Positions 10,639-19,761 of a stretch of DNA of 54,649 nucleotides are shown here, one piece after another; position 1 is the first letter of the stretch, and the number at the start of each line of letters is the position of its first letter. Both the position numbers and the translations under genes were made by a program. The DNA comes from Planctomycetaceae bacterium (GTDB lineage: Bacteria; Planctomycetota; Planctomycetia; Planctomycetales; Planctomycetaceae). The stretch covers positions 1-54,649 of the forward strand of contig JAGQPW010000018.1 in NCBI GenBank assembly GCA_020426515.1. Reading direction: 5' to 3'. A model generated the notes under the pieces. It was given only the letters and a program-made list of their open reading frames with translations. It searched no databases and was not told the origin of the DNA.

Positions 10639-11424
10639 TCACCCCGATCGGGTCCGCTGCTGCTCCCGCGCGACGAACGCAGCATAGTCCCCCGAAGTGT
10701 CGATGCCAACGGAGCGGTGCGGCACCACATCCACAACAATCGATGCCCCTGCCTCCAGTGCCCGAAGTTGTTCCAGATTCTCAAGTTGCTCCAATCGAGA
10801 TGGAGGCATCTGTGTGAACGCCAACAGAAACGCTGGCCGATATGCGTAAATGCCGATATGCAGCAGCCACGGACTCCGCAACAGATGGGCCGAATCGGCG
10901 TCCGGCGACAGCAAATCGGCCGGCTCACCATCGCGATAACACGGTATTGGCAAACGGCTGAAATACAGCGCCCGACCATCCGCTGCGGTCACCACTTTCA
11001 CGCACCCGCGATCCTCCAGCACAGCCAGACTGTCAATCGGACAGGCCAGCGTCCCCATCTCCGCACTCGGACGCTCCGACATCAACCCAACCAGCCGGTC
11101 AATAACCCTTGGGTCGAGTTCCGGCTCATCCCCCTGAACATTGACCACAAGATCCGCATCGCCGCAACAGCGTTCCACGACTTCGGCCAGCCGATCGCTG
11201 CCGCTCCGATGCTCCCGTGTCAGCTCAACCTGCGCTCCAAAGCCGCGGGCAACATCCGCCAGCTCCTCGCTGTCGGTAGCGACAATCACTTCATCGAGCC
11301 GCTCCGCCCGACAGGCTGCCTCCCAAGCATACTGCAACAGCGGCTTCCCCGTTTCCGTCAGCAACAGCTTTCGGGGCAATCGAGATGACTTGAGCCGCGC
11401 GGGAATGATTCCGTAGGTCCGCAT
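10639..11424 (-). CDS. kdsB: CMP-KDO synthetase KdsB
   Basis: Activates KDO with CTP to CMP-KDO for the lipopolysaccharide inner core; cytosolic. Its 261 residues include the N-terminal IIPARLKSSRLPRKLL nucleotide-binding segment, VNVQGDEPELDP with the metal-binding aspartate, and a HIGIYAYRPAFL block, all typical of the family. The ATG at 11424 opens the canonical MRTYGIIPARL; the in-frame upstream extension is not family-like. It is first in a minus-strand group with pyrG and divergent from a sulfatase gene. Its presence implies an LPS-like outer-membrane glycolipid in this organism. Confidence 0.95.
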   Translation of the reverse strand: MRTYGIIPARLKSSRLPRKLLLTETGKPLLQYAWEAACRAERLDEVIVATDSEELADVARGFGAQVELTREHRSGSDRLAEVVERCCGDADLVVNVQGDEPELDPRVIDRLVGLMSERPSAEMGTLACPIDSLAVLEDRGCVKVVTAADGRALYFSRLPIPCYRDGEPADLLSPDADSAHLLRSPWLLHIGIYAYRPAFLLAFTQMPPSRLEQLENLEQLRALEAGASIVVDVVPHRSVGIDTSGDYAAFVAREQQRTRSG

Positions 11425-11600
11425 GTTCACATCCTGAGGTTGTATGCCGCAGACTTTACACCCCCGCCCTCTGTCCGACAATCCGCAGCCTCATGCAGCG
11501 GCCTGCTGGCGAACTCATTTCCCCCTTAGCCTTGACGGCTCGCGCCATCGAGAACTATCCCCCGTTCAGACCGACTCCCCGTCCATTCGAGGCTCACCGC

Positions 11601-13391
11601 ATGCTCTCGTCGCGAAATCTCTTCACGCTCGTCACCGGCCTGTACTGCTGTGTCGTCGCATTGACCAACAGTCTGTCGGCGGCGGAACAACCCAACGTCG
11701 TGATTGTGATGACTGACGATCAGGGCTACGGAGACCTCTCCTGCACAGGTAACCCGGTCCTGAAAACTCCACAAATCGACTCTCTTTACGGCGAGTCCGT
11801 CCGACTTACTGACTATCACGTCTCCCCCACCTGCTCACCCACACGATCCGCTTTCCTCACCGGACACTGGACCAACAGAACCGGGGTCTGGCACACCATC
11901 ATGGGCCGCAGCATGCTGCGCGAAAACGAAGTCACCATGGGGCAGCTCTTCCATGATGCCGGATACGCCACCGGCATGTTTGGAAAATGGCACCTCGGTG
12001 ACAACTATCCCTACCGCCCGGAAGATCGTGGATATGACGAAGTCATGCGCCACGGCGGAGGAGGAATCGGTCAGACTCCCGACTACTGGAACAATGCCTA
12101 TTTCGATGGCAGCTACTGGCATAACGGCACTCCCACGCCCGTCGAAGGTTTCTGCACCGATGTCTTCTTCGACTACGCCAAACGCTTCATCAAAACCCAG
12201 CAGGCCGCGGGCAGGCCGTTCCTCGCGTACATCGCCACCAACGCCCCACACGGGCCCATGCATGCTCCCCCCGAGTCCAGTGCTCCGTACGCTGACGTCA
12301 AGAATGTGGGACTGCAAAACTTCTTCGGCATGATCGCGAATATCGACGACAACGTGGGACAGTTGCGGCAATTCCTCAAAGATGAAGGTCTCGCGGAAAA
12401 CACAATCTTCATCTTCACCACCGACAATGGCTCCTCAACCGGATGGCGTCTGTACAACGCCCACATGCGGGCCGGGAAGGGGAGCGAATACGACGGTGGT
12501 CATCGCGTCCCATTCTTTCTCCATTGGCCCAAAGGAGGGTTCAATTCGCCACGCGACATCACTCCCATCACGGCCCATGTCGACATCGTCCCCACACTCC
12601 TCGATCTGTGCGGAATCGCTCCCCCGCAATCCATCAATTTCGATGGCGTCAGCCTCGTATCACTTCTGCGAGGCACGGCCAGCAACTGGCCCGATCGCAT
12701 TCTGGTCACCGATTCCCAGCGCGTCAAAGATCCCATCAAGTGGCGGAAAAGCTCCGTCATGACGTCGCGGTGGCGGCTGATCAATGGCCGCGAACTGTTC
12801 GACATCCAGCAAGACCCCGGGCAAATCAGCGATGTCGCCAGCGGCCACCCCGATGTCGTCGAACACCTCCGAAAGTTCTACGAAGCCTGGTGGAACGAAC
12901 TGGAACCAACCTTCGCCGATGAGACGCCCATCTTCCTCGGACATCCTCGCGCAAATCCTGCCCGGCTCACCAGCCACGACTGGATCACCACCGAGTCGAC
13001 TCCCTGGAACCAGGCCCATATCCGGCAAGCACTCAACGGCCCCGGAAACACCGGATTCTGGAATGTGAACGTCGTCGAAGATGGCGAATATGTCGTTCAG
13101 CTGAGACGCTGGCCGCTTGAACTCAACCAACCCCTGGGAGCCGCTATTCCCGCTGGAGATCCCGTCCCAGGCGAGAAAGCTTACCGCAACACGCCAGGAA
13201 AGTCGGTCAAACCTGTCCGGGCAAAACTCTCAATTGGAGGTCAGCAACTCGCACAGGACATCTCTGCGGATCAACTCGATGCCACCTTTCAACTCAGCCT
13301 GAAGGCTGGACGCACACAATTAACGGCGTACTTCGAGACAGCAGACGGCGACATCTACGGAGCCTACTATGCCTATGTGACGAGAAAGTAA
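11601..13391 (+). CDS. Exported formylglycine-dependent sulfatase
   Basis: Type I sulfatase cleaving sulfate esters, probably of algal or other polysaccharides, outside the cytoplasm. The 596-residue precursor starts with a signal peptide (MLSSRNLFTLVTGLYC through LSAAEQP), then the metal-binding NVVIVMTDDQGYGD, the modification motif CSPTRSAFLTG whose cysteine becomes formylglycine, FGKWHLGD, and a second metal-site block FTTDNGS. After the catalytic domain (~residue 440) comes a ~150-residue beta-type C-terminal domain (VVEDGEYVVQLRRWP onward) that may bind carbohydrate. The ATG at 11601 is chosen because the signal peptide begins there. No formylglycine-generating enzyme is in the window. 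Confidence 0.92.
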   Translation: MLSSRNLFTLVTGLYCCVVALTNSLSAAEQPNVVIVMTDDQGYGDLSCTGNPVLKTPQIDSLYGESVRLTDYHVSPTCSPTRSAFLTGHWTNRTGVWHTIMGRSMLRENEVTMGQLFHDAGYATGMFGKWHLGDNYPYRPEDRGYDEVMRHGGGGIGQTPDYWNNAYFDGSYWHNGTPTPVEGFCTDVFFDYAKRFIKTQQAAGRPFLAYIATNAPHGPMHAPPESSAPYADVKNVGLQNFFGMIANIDDNVGQLRQFLKDEGLAENTIFIFTTDNGSSTGWRLYNAHMRAGKGSEYDGGHRVPFFLHWPKGGFNSPRDITPITAHVDIVPTLLDLCGIAPPQSINFDGVSLVSLLRGTASNWPDRILVTDSQRVKDPIKWRKSSVMTSRWRLINGRELFDIQQDPGQISDVASGHPDVVEHLRKFYEAWWNELEPTFADETPIFLGHPRANPARLTSHDWITTESTPWNQAHIRQALNGPGNTGFWNVNVVEDGEYVVQLRRWPLELNQPLGAAIPAGDPVPGEKAYRNTPGKSVKPVRAKLSIGGQQLAQDISADQLDATFQLSLKAGRTQLTAYFETADGDIYGAYYAYVTRK

Positions 13392-13460
13392 AACACTCGC
13401 CAACTTCGACACCACACGTCAACGGTCAACACCACAGCATCGACTGGACAGCCCCTTCAC

Positions 13461-14696
13461 ATGCCCCAGGAAATCACTCACGCGACTCTCGATAACGGGC
13501 TCACGCTCATCGTCCAGCCCATGTCGCATGTCCAGTCCGCCGCGTTTGCCATCCTCACGCCCGCAGGCACGATTTACGAACAGCCGGAGCGCAACGGCAC
13601 TGCTGCTGCACTCACCGACCTCATCATGCGCGGCGCCGGAGACCGTGATTCGCAGCAACTCATCGGCACACTCGATTCACTGGGAGTGCAGGCCCACGAA
13701 CACACCGGCTGGAACTTCCTGTCATTCACCGGAGCAACCATCGCATCACGCATTGATTCCGCACTGGAACTCTATGGCGATGTCCTGCTGCGGCCTCGAC
13801 TGCCCCAGGATCAATTCTCCGCAGTCATGAGTGGCATCGAACAGAATCTGATGGCCCTCGAAGACGAGCCGCAACGCAAAGTCTTCATCGAGCTGCGCAA
13901 GCGAGTGTACGACAGCCCCTGGAGCCGACCCAGCGATGGCTCACTCGAAGAACTCGCCAATATTTCCTACGACGACATTTGCCATCACTTCACCCACAAC
14001 GTCCGCCCCAACGGCACGCTGATCGGAATCGCGGGAAATGTTGACCCGGACAATATGCTCGCCGTCGTCGAACGAACTTTCGGTTCCTGGAAGCGACAGC
14101 CAGCCCCCGAAATCATCTCGCAACCTCCACAATTGCACGGTGAATTTCTCGCCCACCCCTCAGCACAGACACACATTGGACTGGCCTTTCCCGCCGTCCC
14201 TTATGGTGACCCCGAATACTACGCAGCATCGGCAGCCGTCAGCGTGCTCAGTGGCGGCAGCAGTTCGCGGCTGTTCACCGAAGTCCGCGAGAAACGCGGC
14301 CTCTGCTACTCGGTCGACGCCAGCCTCAGCAGCCTGAAGAAGTCCGGGCACGTTCTTGCCTACGCCGGAACGACAACCGAGCGAGCACAGGAAACTCTCG
14401 ATGTCATGCTGGAAGTGATTCACGGACTCGGCCGCGACATCTCAGAAGCAGAACTGGCACGCTGCAAGGCACGAGACAAGAGCTCTCTGGTCATGCAGCA
14501 GGAGTCGACCCCATCGCGAGCCAGTGCCATTGCACGGGACTGGTTCTACCTCGAACGAGTCCAGTCACTGCAGGAGATCCGGCAGAAAATCGACGCACTG
14601 CAGGTCGAGGATCTCGTGACTTATTTAGAACGACATCCAGCAGAACCGCTCGCCGGCTTTTGCGTCGGCGAGCGGTCGCTGAATTTTCATCACTAG
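13461..14696 (+). CDS. Inactive M16-family peptidase homologue
   Basis: A 411-residue M16 (pitrilysin/MPP) clan protein with two homologous half-domains; the conserved C-terminal SSRLFTEVREKRGLCYSV signature is present. The HxxEH zinc site expected after RNGTA in the first half is replaced by AALTD (RNGTAAALTDLIMRGAGDRD), so both histidines and the catalytic glutamate are lost. Family knowledge: such proteins work as the non-catalytic partner of an active M16 subunit, as in the alpha-MPP/beta-MPP pair. No active partner gene is adjacent. No signal peptide is visible. Its last codons contain an 11-bp hairpin and its stop overlaps that of the convergent YTV gene. Confidence 0.88.
   Translation: MPQEITHATLDNGLTLIVQPMSHVQSAAFAILTPAGTIYEQPERNGTAAALTDLIMRGAGDRDSQQLIGTLDSLGVQAHEHTGWNFLSFTGATIASRIDSALELYGDVLLRPRLPQDQFSAVMSGIEQNLMALEDEPQRKVFIELRKRVYDSPWSRPSDGSLEELANISYDDICHHFTHNVRPNGTLIGIAGNVDPDNMLAVVERTFGSWKRQPAPEIISQPPQLHGEFLAHPSAQTHIGLAFPAVPYGDPEYYAASAAVSVLSGGSSSRLFTEVREKRGLCYSVDASLSSLKKSGHVLAYAGTTTERAQETLDVMLEVIHGLGRDISEAELARCKARDKSSLVMQQESTPSRASAIARDWFYLERVQSLQEIRQKIDALQVEDLVTYLERHPAEPLAGFCVGERSLNFHH
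14645..14676. terminator. 11-bp hairpin serving the YTV gene, inside the M16 gene end
   Basis: A perfect inverted repeat (14645-14655 with 14666-14676, loop of 10) lies 17 bases past the YTV stop on the minus strand and within the last codons of the convergent M16 gene. No long T-run follows on either strand, so it may terminate weakly or protect the mRNA 3' end. Confidence 0.6.
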
Positions 14697-16054
14697 GCCG
14701 AAGGGCTGCCCGGCATCGGACTCACAGCAGGCCCGGGCTGTTCAGGAGCGGGCTGCGGAATAGGACGGTCAGCTTCGTGCTGCGGCACATTGGAACCGCA
14801 GCTGCTGCAGCTCCCGGAAATTCCGTAGGTCGCTCCGCATGTCCCACAGTTGCTCACCGGCTGACAGCAGGTTTCAACAGGCACCATACGGCAGACTTCG
14901 TAGGCCACCTGACGAGGCACCACACGGCTGACCATACGAGTCACAGTGTACGGTTCCTGACGAGTCACTGTCCGTGCCACGCGGTGAGTCACCGTGTAAG
15001 GCACTTGCTTGGACACGCAGTACGGAACCATGCGCGTCCGATTCTCGGTGACAATCTTGCAAGTCTGAACCGGAATCTGGCAGGTCCGCTTCTCGCAGAC
15101 CATCTTGCAGACCTGGTATGGAATCTGGCGGGTCTTCGTCTCGCAAACCCAGCGGCAGGTCCGCACGGGAATGTTCTCAGTCACACACTCGGGCACCACA
15201 CGGCAAACCTGAACAGGAATATTCTCGGTGACACACTCAGGCACCACACGGCAAACCTGAATCGGGCACGACTGACGGACAACCTCAGGCACATAAGTCG
15301 TGCAAGGCACCTGCACCTGCACCACCTGCGGACACCACACTCGGCGACAGGTCGTAAAACCAGGACACTGTACGGGGCAAACACGTGGACAGCCATTGCA
15401 GTCAACGGTCATGCGAGGCACAACCGGACCAGGATGGTATGACTGCTGCGTTACCCACTGGCCAGTCACGCGATTGACCGTTCGGCAAGTCGTTACCGGA
15501 CGCATCACCGTGTAGCAGCGTTCCTGGTTGATCGTCTCCGTCACGTTGCGATACACCGTCCGCTGCACCTGACGATTAATCGTCTCGGTCACATTCCGAT
15601 AGACGGTCCGCTGAATCGGGCGATTGACGGTCTCGAACACGGGCCGCTGAACTTGATACTGCTCTTCGCGGCAATGCGTTTCATACACCGGACGCTGAAC
15701 AGTGTATTCCTGGGTCTGCGTGCTGGTTTCGTACACAGGTCGACTCACCTGGTACTGTTCTTCACGCTGGCACTGTTCTACCACAGTGCGGTAACAGGTC
15801 TGCGGCACATCGTCATACAACGTCTCGCACACAGTGCGGTAGCAGGTTTCCTGCACGGGATCGCACACTGTTTCATACACAGTGCGATAGCAGGTCTGCC
15901 GCTCAACGCGACACGATGTGTAGCAAGATGTCGGCTGACAGGTCGACACTGGACAACAGTTGTAGCCGGCAGTTCCACAGAACCAACCAGCATGCGCTGT
16001 GGTTCCCCAGGAGATGGCAATCAGCGCCAGCACTCCCCACAACACATTCTTCAT
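14693..16054 (-). CDS. Cys-rich YTV-repeat envelope protein
   Basis: Exported structural protein of the planctomycete-specific YTV family, whose members have been linked to the protein cell wall and surface structures. The 453-residue precursor has a signal peptide (MKNVLWGVLALIAISWG to AHAG), then dozens of degenerate repeats of about 11-13 residues of the type CYRTVYETVC, QEYTVQRPVYET, YTVMRPVTTC and QVCRVVPECVTENIPV (the last nearly duplicated in tandem), and ends in a Pro-rich tail. About 50 cysteines suggest heavy disulfide cross-linking. The ATG at 16054 has a GAGT site a few bases upstream. The gene is monocistronic, converging on the M16 gene. Confidence 0.9.
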   Translation of the reverse strand: MKNVLWGVLALIAISWGTTAHAGWFCGTAGYNCCPVSTCQPTSCYTSCRVERQTCYRTVYETVCDPVQETCYRTVCETLYDDVPQTCYRTVVEQCQREEQYQVSRPVYETSTQTQEYTVQRPVYETHCREEQYQVQRPVFETVNRPIQRTVYRNVTETINRQVQRTVYRNVTETINQERCYTVMRPVTTCRTVNRVTGQWVTQQSYHPGPVVPRMTVDCNGCPRVCPVQCPGFTTCRRVWCPQVVQVQVPCTTYVPEVVRQSCPIQVCRVVPECVTENIPVQVCRVVPECVTENIPVRTCRWVCETKTRQIPYQVCKMVCEKRTCQIPVQTCKIVTENRTRMVPYCVSKQVPYTVTHRVARTVTRQEPYTVTRMVSRVVPRQVAYEVCRMVPVETCCQPVSNCGTCGATYGISGSCSSCGSNVPQHEADRPIPQPAPEQPGPAVSPMPGSPSA

Positions 16055-16381
16055 GGTGACACTCCTCATTGTTGACTCATCACGAGGTAACTTTTGGTTT
16101 CCCTCCCCATGCCTCTGTCACCATCCATGCTGCCAGTTCCCTGATTGGAAAGCAAATCCAATACCAAGGCATTCCGTTCGGTTCTGTAAAGTGCATGTGG
16201 GAGCTGGAAGAGATCTTCCCCAGACAATCCTAACCACGGGATGGGCTCAACTTGAGCCAATTCCCGAAGTTCTCCACTTGGACCGCCTGACGAAAATCCA
16301 CCACCCCGCACAACCGGCACATTTTACAACAACCTGTAACGAGGCTGCCGACTGCGCGGACGAGGGCGACTTTCACCCGCA
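16055..16381. other. Intergenic region upstream of the YTV gene
   Basis: About 330 bases without a gene. It should carry the promoter of the YTV gene; no clear promoter boxes or repeats were recognised. Confidence 0.35.
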
Positions 16382-16600
16382 CTAAATGACGCCACCATGC
16401 GTCCGGTATGGAGTTTCCAGATCGGGCATATCGAAGCCCCAGATCCGGTCCCAGATTTCGGGAATGTGTCGGTAGTTTTCCGACTGATAGATCAGCTGCC
16501 GCACACGCTCATCCGGCGTTGCCGACCAGATGGGGACGATGCACCCGCTCTGCGCTGTCAGCAGAGCAGCAAACGTCAACAGCAGTAAAAACTTCCGCAT
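16382..16600 (-). CDS. Small planctomycete lipoprotein
   Basis: A 72-residue precursor with a short lipoprotein signal: MRKFLLLLTFAALLTAQSGC, where the cysteine is the likely lipidated residue. The mature part is about 50 residues, carries IYQSENYRHIPEIWDRIW and ends in TPYRTHGGVI. Small lipoproteins with a similar Trp-rich core and THGGVI ending appear, from memory, to be widespread in planctomycetes; their role is unknown. The ATG at 16600 is used because it begins the signal; the frame is open to 16654. It lies between the HU gene and the YTV gene on the same strand. Confidence 0.75.
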   Translation of the reverse strand: MRKFLLLLTFAALLTAQSGCIVPIWSATPDERVRQLIYQSENYRHIPEIWDRIWGFDMPDLETPYRTHGGVI

Positions 16601-16700
16601 CGGAATTCTCCCTGAACACAGATGGGGGACATCACCATCTGCATTACCAGTCAACTCGCCTGGGGAACAGGCAAATCATGAAGTTGGGACACTTCTTGGT

Positions 16701-16735
16701 CCCGCCTGGAATCGACCTCGAATCCAAAAGGCGGG
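16701..16735 (-). terminator. Possible hairpin downstream of the HU gene
   Basis: CCCGCCT (16701-16707) pairs with AGGCGGG (16729-16735), a 7-bp stem with a 21-base loop just after the HU stop. No T-run follows, so the assignment is weak. Confidence 0.3.
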
Positions 16736-16757
16736 GTTCAGGGAAGAACGCGCGTGA

Positions 16758-17219
16758 TCAGAAGGAAGGTCCTGGTCCTGGACCGGGCTCAACATTTCCC
16801 GCAGGGGGAAATGATGGCGGCGCCGGAGGCGGATTCGTAGGAGGGAAAGAAACCGGCTGCTGAGGAGCAGTTGGTGGGGCGTCGTCCATTCCGGTTTCGA
16901 CACTCGTCATCCCCGATTCGGGCAACGACTTACCACTTTCCTGCAACGCAAGAACCTTCTCTTCCATCTCCTTCCCAGGCTTGAACGTCACCACATACTT
17001 CTCCGGTACGTGGACACGCTCACCGGAGCGAGGATTGCGAGCCTTACGCGCTGCACGCTTTTTAACTTCGAACACTCCGAAGTTGCGCAACTCGATTCGG
17101 CCTTCCTCAACCAGCGTTTCGATGATTGCCTCAAAGGTCATTTGCACAACCTTCTTGGTCACCAGCTGAGTGAGGTTACATTCCTCTGAGATCGTTTTGA
17201 CGATTTCCTTCTTGGTCAC
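16758..17219 (-). CDS. HU/IHF-family DNA-binding protein with Pro-rich tail
   Basis: Nucleoid-type DNA-bending protein. Residues 1-90 form a complete HU domain: [33 protein letters not shown] and [20 protein letters not shown], the last covering the DNA-gripping arm with its intercalating proline. A ~60-residue extension follows, ending in a run of prolines and glycines ([22 protein letters not shown]); bacterial HU is normally ~90 residues. The tail is acidic to neutral and disordered-looking, unlike the Lys-rich tails of actinobacterial or eukaryote-like HU. The ATG at 17219 is the natural start. It is divergent from the rRNA/tRNA methyltransferase gene. Confidence 0.9.
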   Translation of the reverse strand: MTKKEIVKTISEECNLTQLVTKKVVQMTFEAIIETLVEEGRIELRNFGVFEVKKRAARKARNPRSGERVHVPEKYVVTFKPGKEMEEKVLALQESGKSLPESGMTSVETGMDDAPPTAPQQPVSFPPTNPPPAPPSFPPAGNVEPGPGPGPSF

Positions 17220-17644
17220 GACTGGCCTCTCCCGGCTGCCTGAAAGACAATCAGTTGCTGAGCATTCAGCGTCCGCAGACGCCTCACAACTTTAAATGCT
17301 ACCGCAACTTAGTGTCAAGGTGCCAGAGGAGAACATGTTCGTCCCCAAAATGGAATGCGCACCATGCGCACTCCACACCTCTTCAGATCGGCACCCCAAA
17401 AGCCACACATGAGGCAAAACCGTCAAAACCCAAAAAATACGCCCAACTGCACCGCTCAACCCAAATTGACATTACACCCGAGAACGCAACACATTTAACA
17501 AACGACAGTTACGACCAATCCCTGCGTCTGAGCCAACACTGGAACTGCCGGCGTCACCTGTAATTTGATGCCATCGTGGACCCGACAACACCCCAGCCGA
17601 TACCCTTATTCCGCTCACAAACCATTCCCCCGACAGGCACCTCC
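17220..17644. other. Divergent regulatory gap, HU gene / SpoU methyltransferase
   Basis: A 425-base gap, more AT-rich than its surroundings, between divergent genes. It contains two direct copies of ATGCGCA (17355-17361 and 17364-17370), each with the palindromic core TGCGCA, which could be an operator. No gene of its own is supported. Confidence 0.4.
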
Positions 17645-18379
17645 ATGAGCTCTCTAACGCTCCGAAATCCCCATGCCGTCCTGACGGCACTGCAGCACCG
17701 ACCGCAAGATGTGACGGAAATTCAGGTGGCTCGACAGACCGCAACCGACGCCTGGAAGGAGGTTGCGCGTCTTGCTCAAACAGCTGGAGTCGCGATCCGA
17801 CAGCCCCCTCCAGTCCAGCAACAACAGCGCGGACGCAGTCGCGACGATGGTGGACGCACCGGAGGCAGCGTCGCATTTGTCCGCCCTCGTGAAGGCGTCA
17901 GTCTTGAACAGCTGTATGCTCCCGATGCCAAACGTGGAGTGTGGCTGGCCTTGGACTGCATTCAGGATCCCCACAATGTCGGAGCCATCTTTCGCACAGC
18001 CGCCTTCTTTGGAATCAAGGGCATCGTACTCACACAGGACCGCTCCGCCCCGCTGTCCTCAATCGCATACGACGTCGCTTCGGGCGGACTGGAAACAACT
18101 CCATTCTCGCTTCAAACGAACCTGAGCCGAGCCATCGATGCCGCCAAGAAGCAGGACATGTGGGTCCTCGGCAGTTCCGAACACGCCCCCATGGATATTG
18201 CCGAAGTTGACCGTGATCGACGCTGGCTGCTCGTACTCGGAAACGAAGAGAAAGGACTTCGACGGTTGACGCAGGAGAAGTGTGATCAACTATGTTGTAT
18301 CCCGTGCCGCGGTGAGGTGACCTCACTCAACGTCTCTGTCGCTGCGGGAGTGCTCCTTGCTCATTTGACCCAATCCTGA
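17645..18379 (+). CDS. SpoU/TrmH-family RNA 2'-O-methyltransferase
   Basis: SAM-dependent 2'-O-ribose methyltransferase of the SPOUT class, most like RlmB (23S rRNA G2251) or TrmH-type enzymes. The three SpoU motifs are present: ALDCIQDPHNVGAIFRTAAF (motif 1), LVLGNEEKGLRR (motif 2) and IPCRGEVTSLNVSVAAGVLL (motif 3). Before them lies an N-terminal substrate-binding part with a Gln/Arg-rich linker. The 244-residue length fits RlmB. The start MSSLTLRNPHAVL at 17645 is chosen; the frame is open 23 codons further without family similarity. The exact RNA target cannot be told from sequence. Confidence 0.9.
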   Translation: MSSLTLRNPHAVLTALQHRPQDVTEIQVARQTATDAWKEVARLAQTAGVAIRQPPPVQQQQRGRSRDDGGRTGGSVAFVRPREGVSLEQLYAPDAKRGVWLALDCIQDPHNVGAIFRTAAFFGIKGIVLTQDRSAPLSSIAYDVASGGLETTPFSLQTNLSRAIDAAKKQDMWVLGSSEHAPMDIAEVDRDRRWLLVLGNEEKGLRRLTQEKCDQLCCIPCRGEVTSLNVSVAAGVLLAHLTQS

Positions 18380-18404
18380 TCGCGATTTGCCGGTCGAGCT
18401 CTCG

Positions 18405-19502
18405 ATGCCCATCAAGTTCCGTTGCCCGCACTGCCAGCAGTTTCTCGGAATTTCCCGCGCCAAGGCCGGGAATATCACCGACTGCCCCACGTGCGGACGG
18501 ACCATCCGCATTCCCAATCTGGACGGCACGGTCGATGCGCTTCCAGCCCCCAAACTGAATCTGCAGGATGCCGGACTCCGCGATGCACTCGCATCACTGG
18601 CATCTCTCGACGATGTCGCCCCTGCCAATGAATCGGCAGACCCTCAAGACCGGCTGGAATCAGTCCCCTTTGTTGTCCCCAGCGATTCACGGGCACGGGA
18701 CATTGTCGAACCTGCCATCGTCGAAGCGGCGGCTATCATCGAGCCGCAAGTCGAGGCCCCGCCCATTAACCCGCCAGCGGCCCCTTCCGTCGCCAGGCCC
18801 GATGCCGACCCATTGGCCGAATTGGCAACCCAGGTCCCCGCTCCAACAACGGCAACACCGCCACCTCGCCGTCTCCGCAGGAAAGGCGGAGGAGCACTCC
18901 TCATGGGGGCAGTTCTGATCGCGTTTCTGGCCGGTATGGGAATCGGGTATTCGATCGGCAGCGCCCCCAACAAACCAATACCTCACGCAGAACAGCCCGA
19001 AGTCGCGGCCACCCCGCCAGCAAACCCCGCGAAACCCGTCGCACCTCAGGCAGCCAACGGGCGAGTCACCATCCAGGGAACCCTGACCTATCAGACAGCA
19101 AACAAGCAGACTCTCAGTGATTCCGATGCCCGCATCCTGATTTTTCCGCAGCAACACCCGGGACAGGTAAAATTGCCCATCCAAGGATTCCGTGCTGGAG
19201 CCGATCCCGCCGACCGCCGCGTCGCCGAAGCCTCGCTTCAGGCACTGGGGGGCGACTACACCACGGCCGACAAAGGAGGGCGGTACGTGCTGCAACTCCC
19301 GTCAGGCACATACCATCTGCTACTCATCTCGCGTTACTCACCCCGCGATGAGAATGCCCAGCTGATCGATCCGGTCCGGGATCTGGCCACGGCCTACTTC
19401 GACCGGCCTCAATTGTTGGTCGGCCAGGTCAACTACCACTACGTCAAACTGACGCTGGGGACCCAGGCCGAGACCATCGACTACCAGTTCAGCGGCCCGT
19501 AA
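18405..19502 (+). CDS. MJ0042-type zinc-ribbon, single-pass membrane protein
   Basis: A 365-residue planctomycete-type protein. The N-terminal 40 residues form a zinc ribbon, FRCPHCQQFLGISRAKAG followed by CPTCGRTIRIP. A long Ala/Pro-rich linker leads to one transmembrane helix (GGALLMGAVLIAFLAGMGIGY, ~170-190). The C-terminal ~150 residues are a beta-sandwich-like domain (VTIQGTLTYQT, GGRYVLQLPSGTYHLLLI), similar in style to carboxypeptidase-regulatory-like domains, and would be outside the cytoplasm. The ATG at 18405 opens the zinc ribbon. A role in envelope sensing is only a guess. It ends 411 bases before the tail cassette and is the left border of that region. Confidence 0.75.
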   Translation: MPIKFRCPHCQQFLGISRAKAGNITDCPTCGRTIRIPNLDGTVDALPAPKLNLQDAGLRDALASLASLDDVAPANESADPQDRLESVPFVVPSDSRARDIVEPAIVEAAAIIEPQVEAPPINPPAAPSVARPDADPLAELATQVPAPTTATPPPRRLRRKGGGALLMGAVLIAFLAGMGIGYSIGSAPNKPIPHAEQPEVAATPPANPAKPVAPQAANGRVTIQGTLTYQTANKQTLSDSDARILIFPQQHPGQVKLPIQGFRAGADPADRRVAEASLQALGGDYTTADKGGRYVLQLPSGTYHLLLISRYSPRDENAQLIDPVRDLATAYFDRPQLLVGQVNYHYVKLTLGTQAETIDYQFSGP

Positions 19503-19761
19503 CCACCTGTTTTGGCATCGAATACGCAGACGAAGCCTTTTCACGCATCGCACGTTCCGTCAGCTCGCATCCCGCTCGCAGGAGACTCCTGCGAATCGAA
19601 GCATTCTGCACCGCCGAAGCAGTGACCTGAATTTGCTCCACGATCTCCAGTGTCGTCGGTATCTGGATGTGATCGTCATACGCAGCCACAAAAACTCTCC
19701 CGAACAAGATGGATCTTCTCCTCCCATCGACCAACGACTGACGCTGCAGCACTTTCGCCAC
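19489..19761 (-). CDS. Doubtful small ORF
   Basis: A 90-codon minus-strand frame starting with GTG and overlapping the end of the zinc-ribbon gene. It has a plausible amphipathic composition (FVAAYDDHIQIPTTLEIVEQ) but no recognisable domain and no good ribosome site, and an in-frame TAG lies four codons before the start. It could be a real small gene, a decayed gene fragment or chance. Confidence 0.25.
   Translation of the reverse strand: MAKVLQRQSLVDGRRRSILFGRVFVAAYDDHIQIPTTLEIVEQIQVTASAVQNASIRRSLLRAGCELTERAMREKASSAYSMPKQVVTGR

Noticed and set aside
14880..15900. Repeated DNA in the YTV gene as a possible CRISPR array
   Set aside because: The repeats are coding, degenerate and without regular unique spacers; the frame is intact with a signal peptide.
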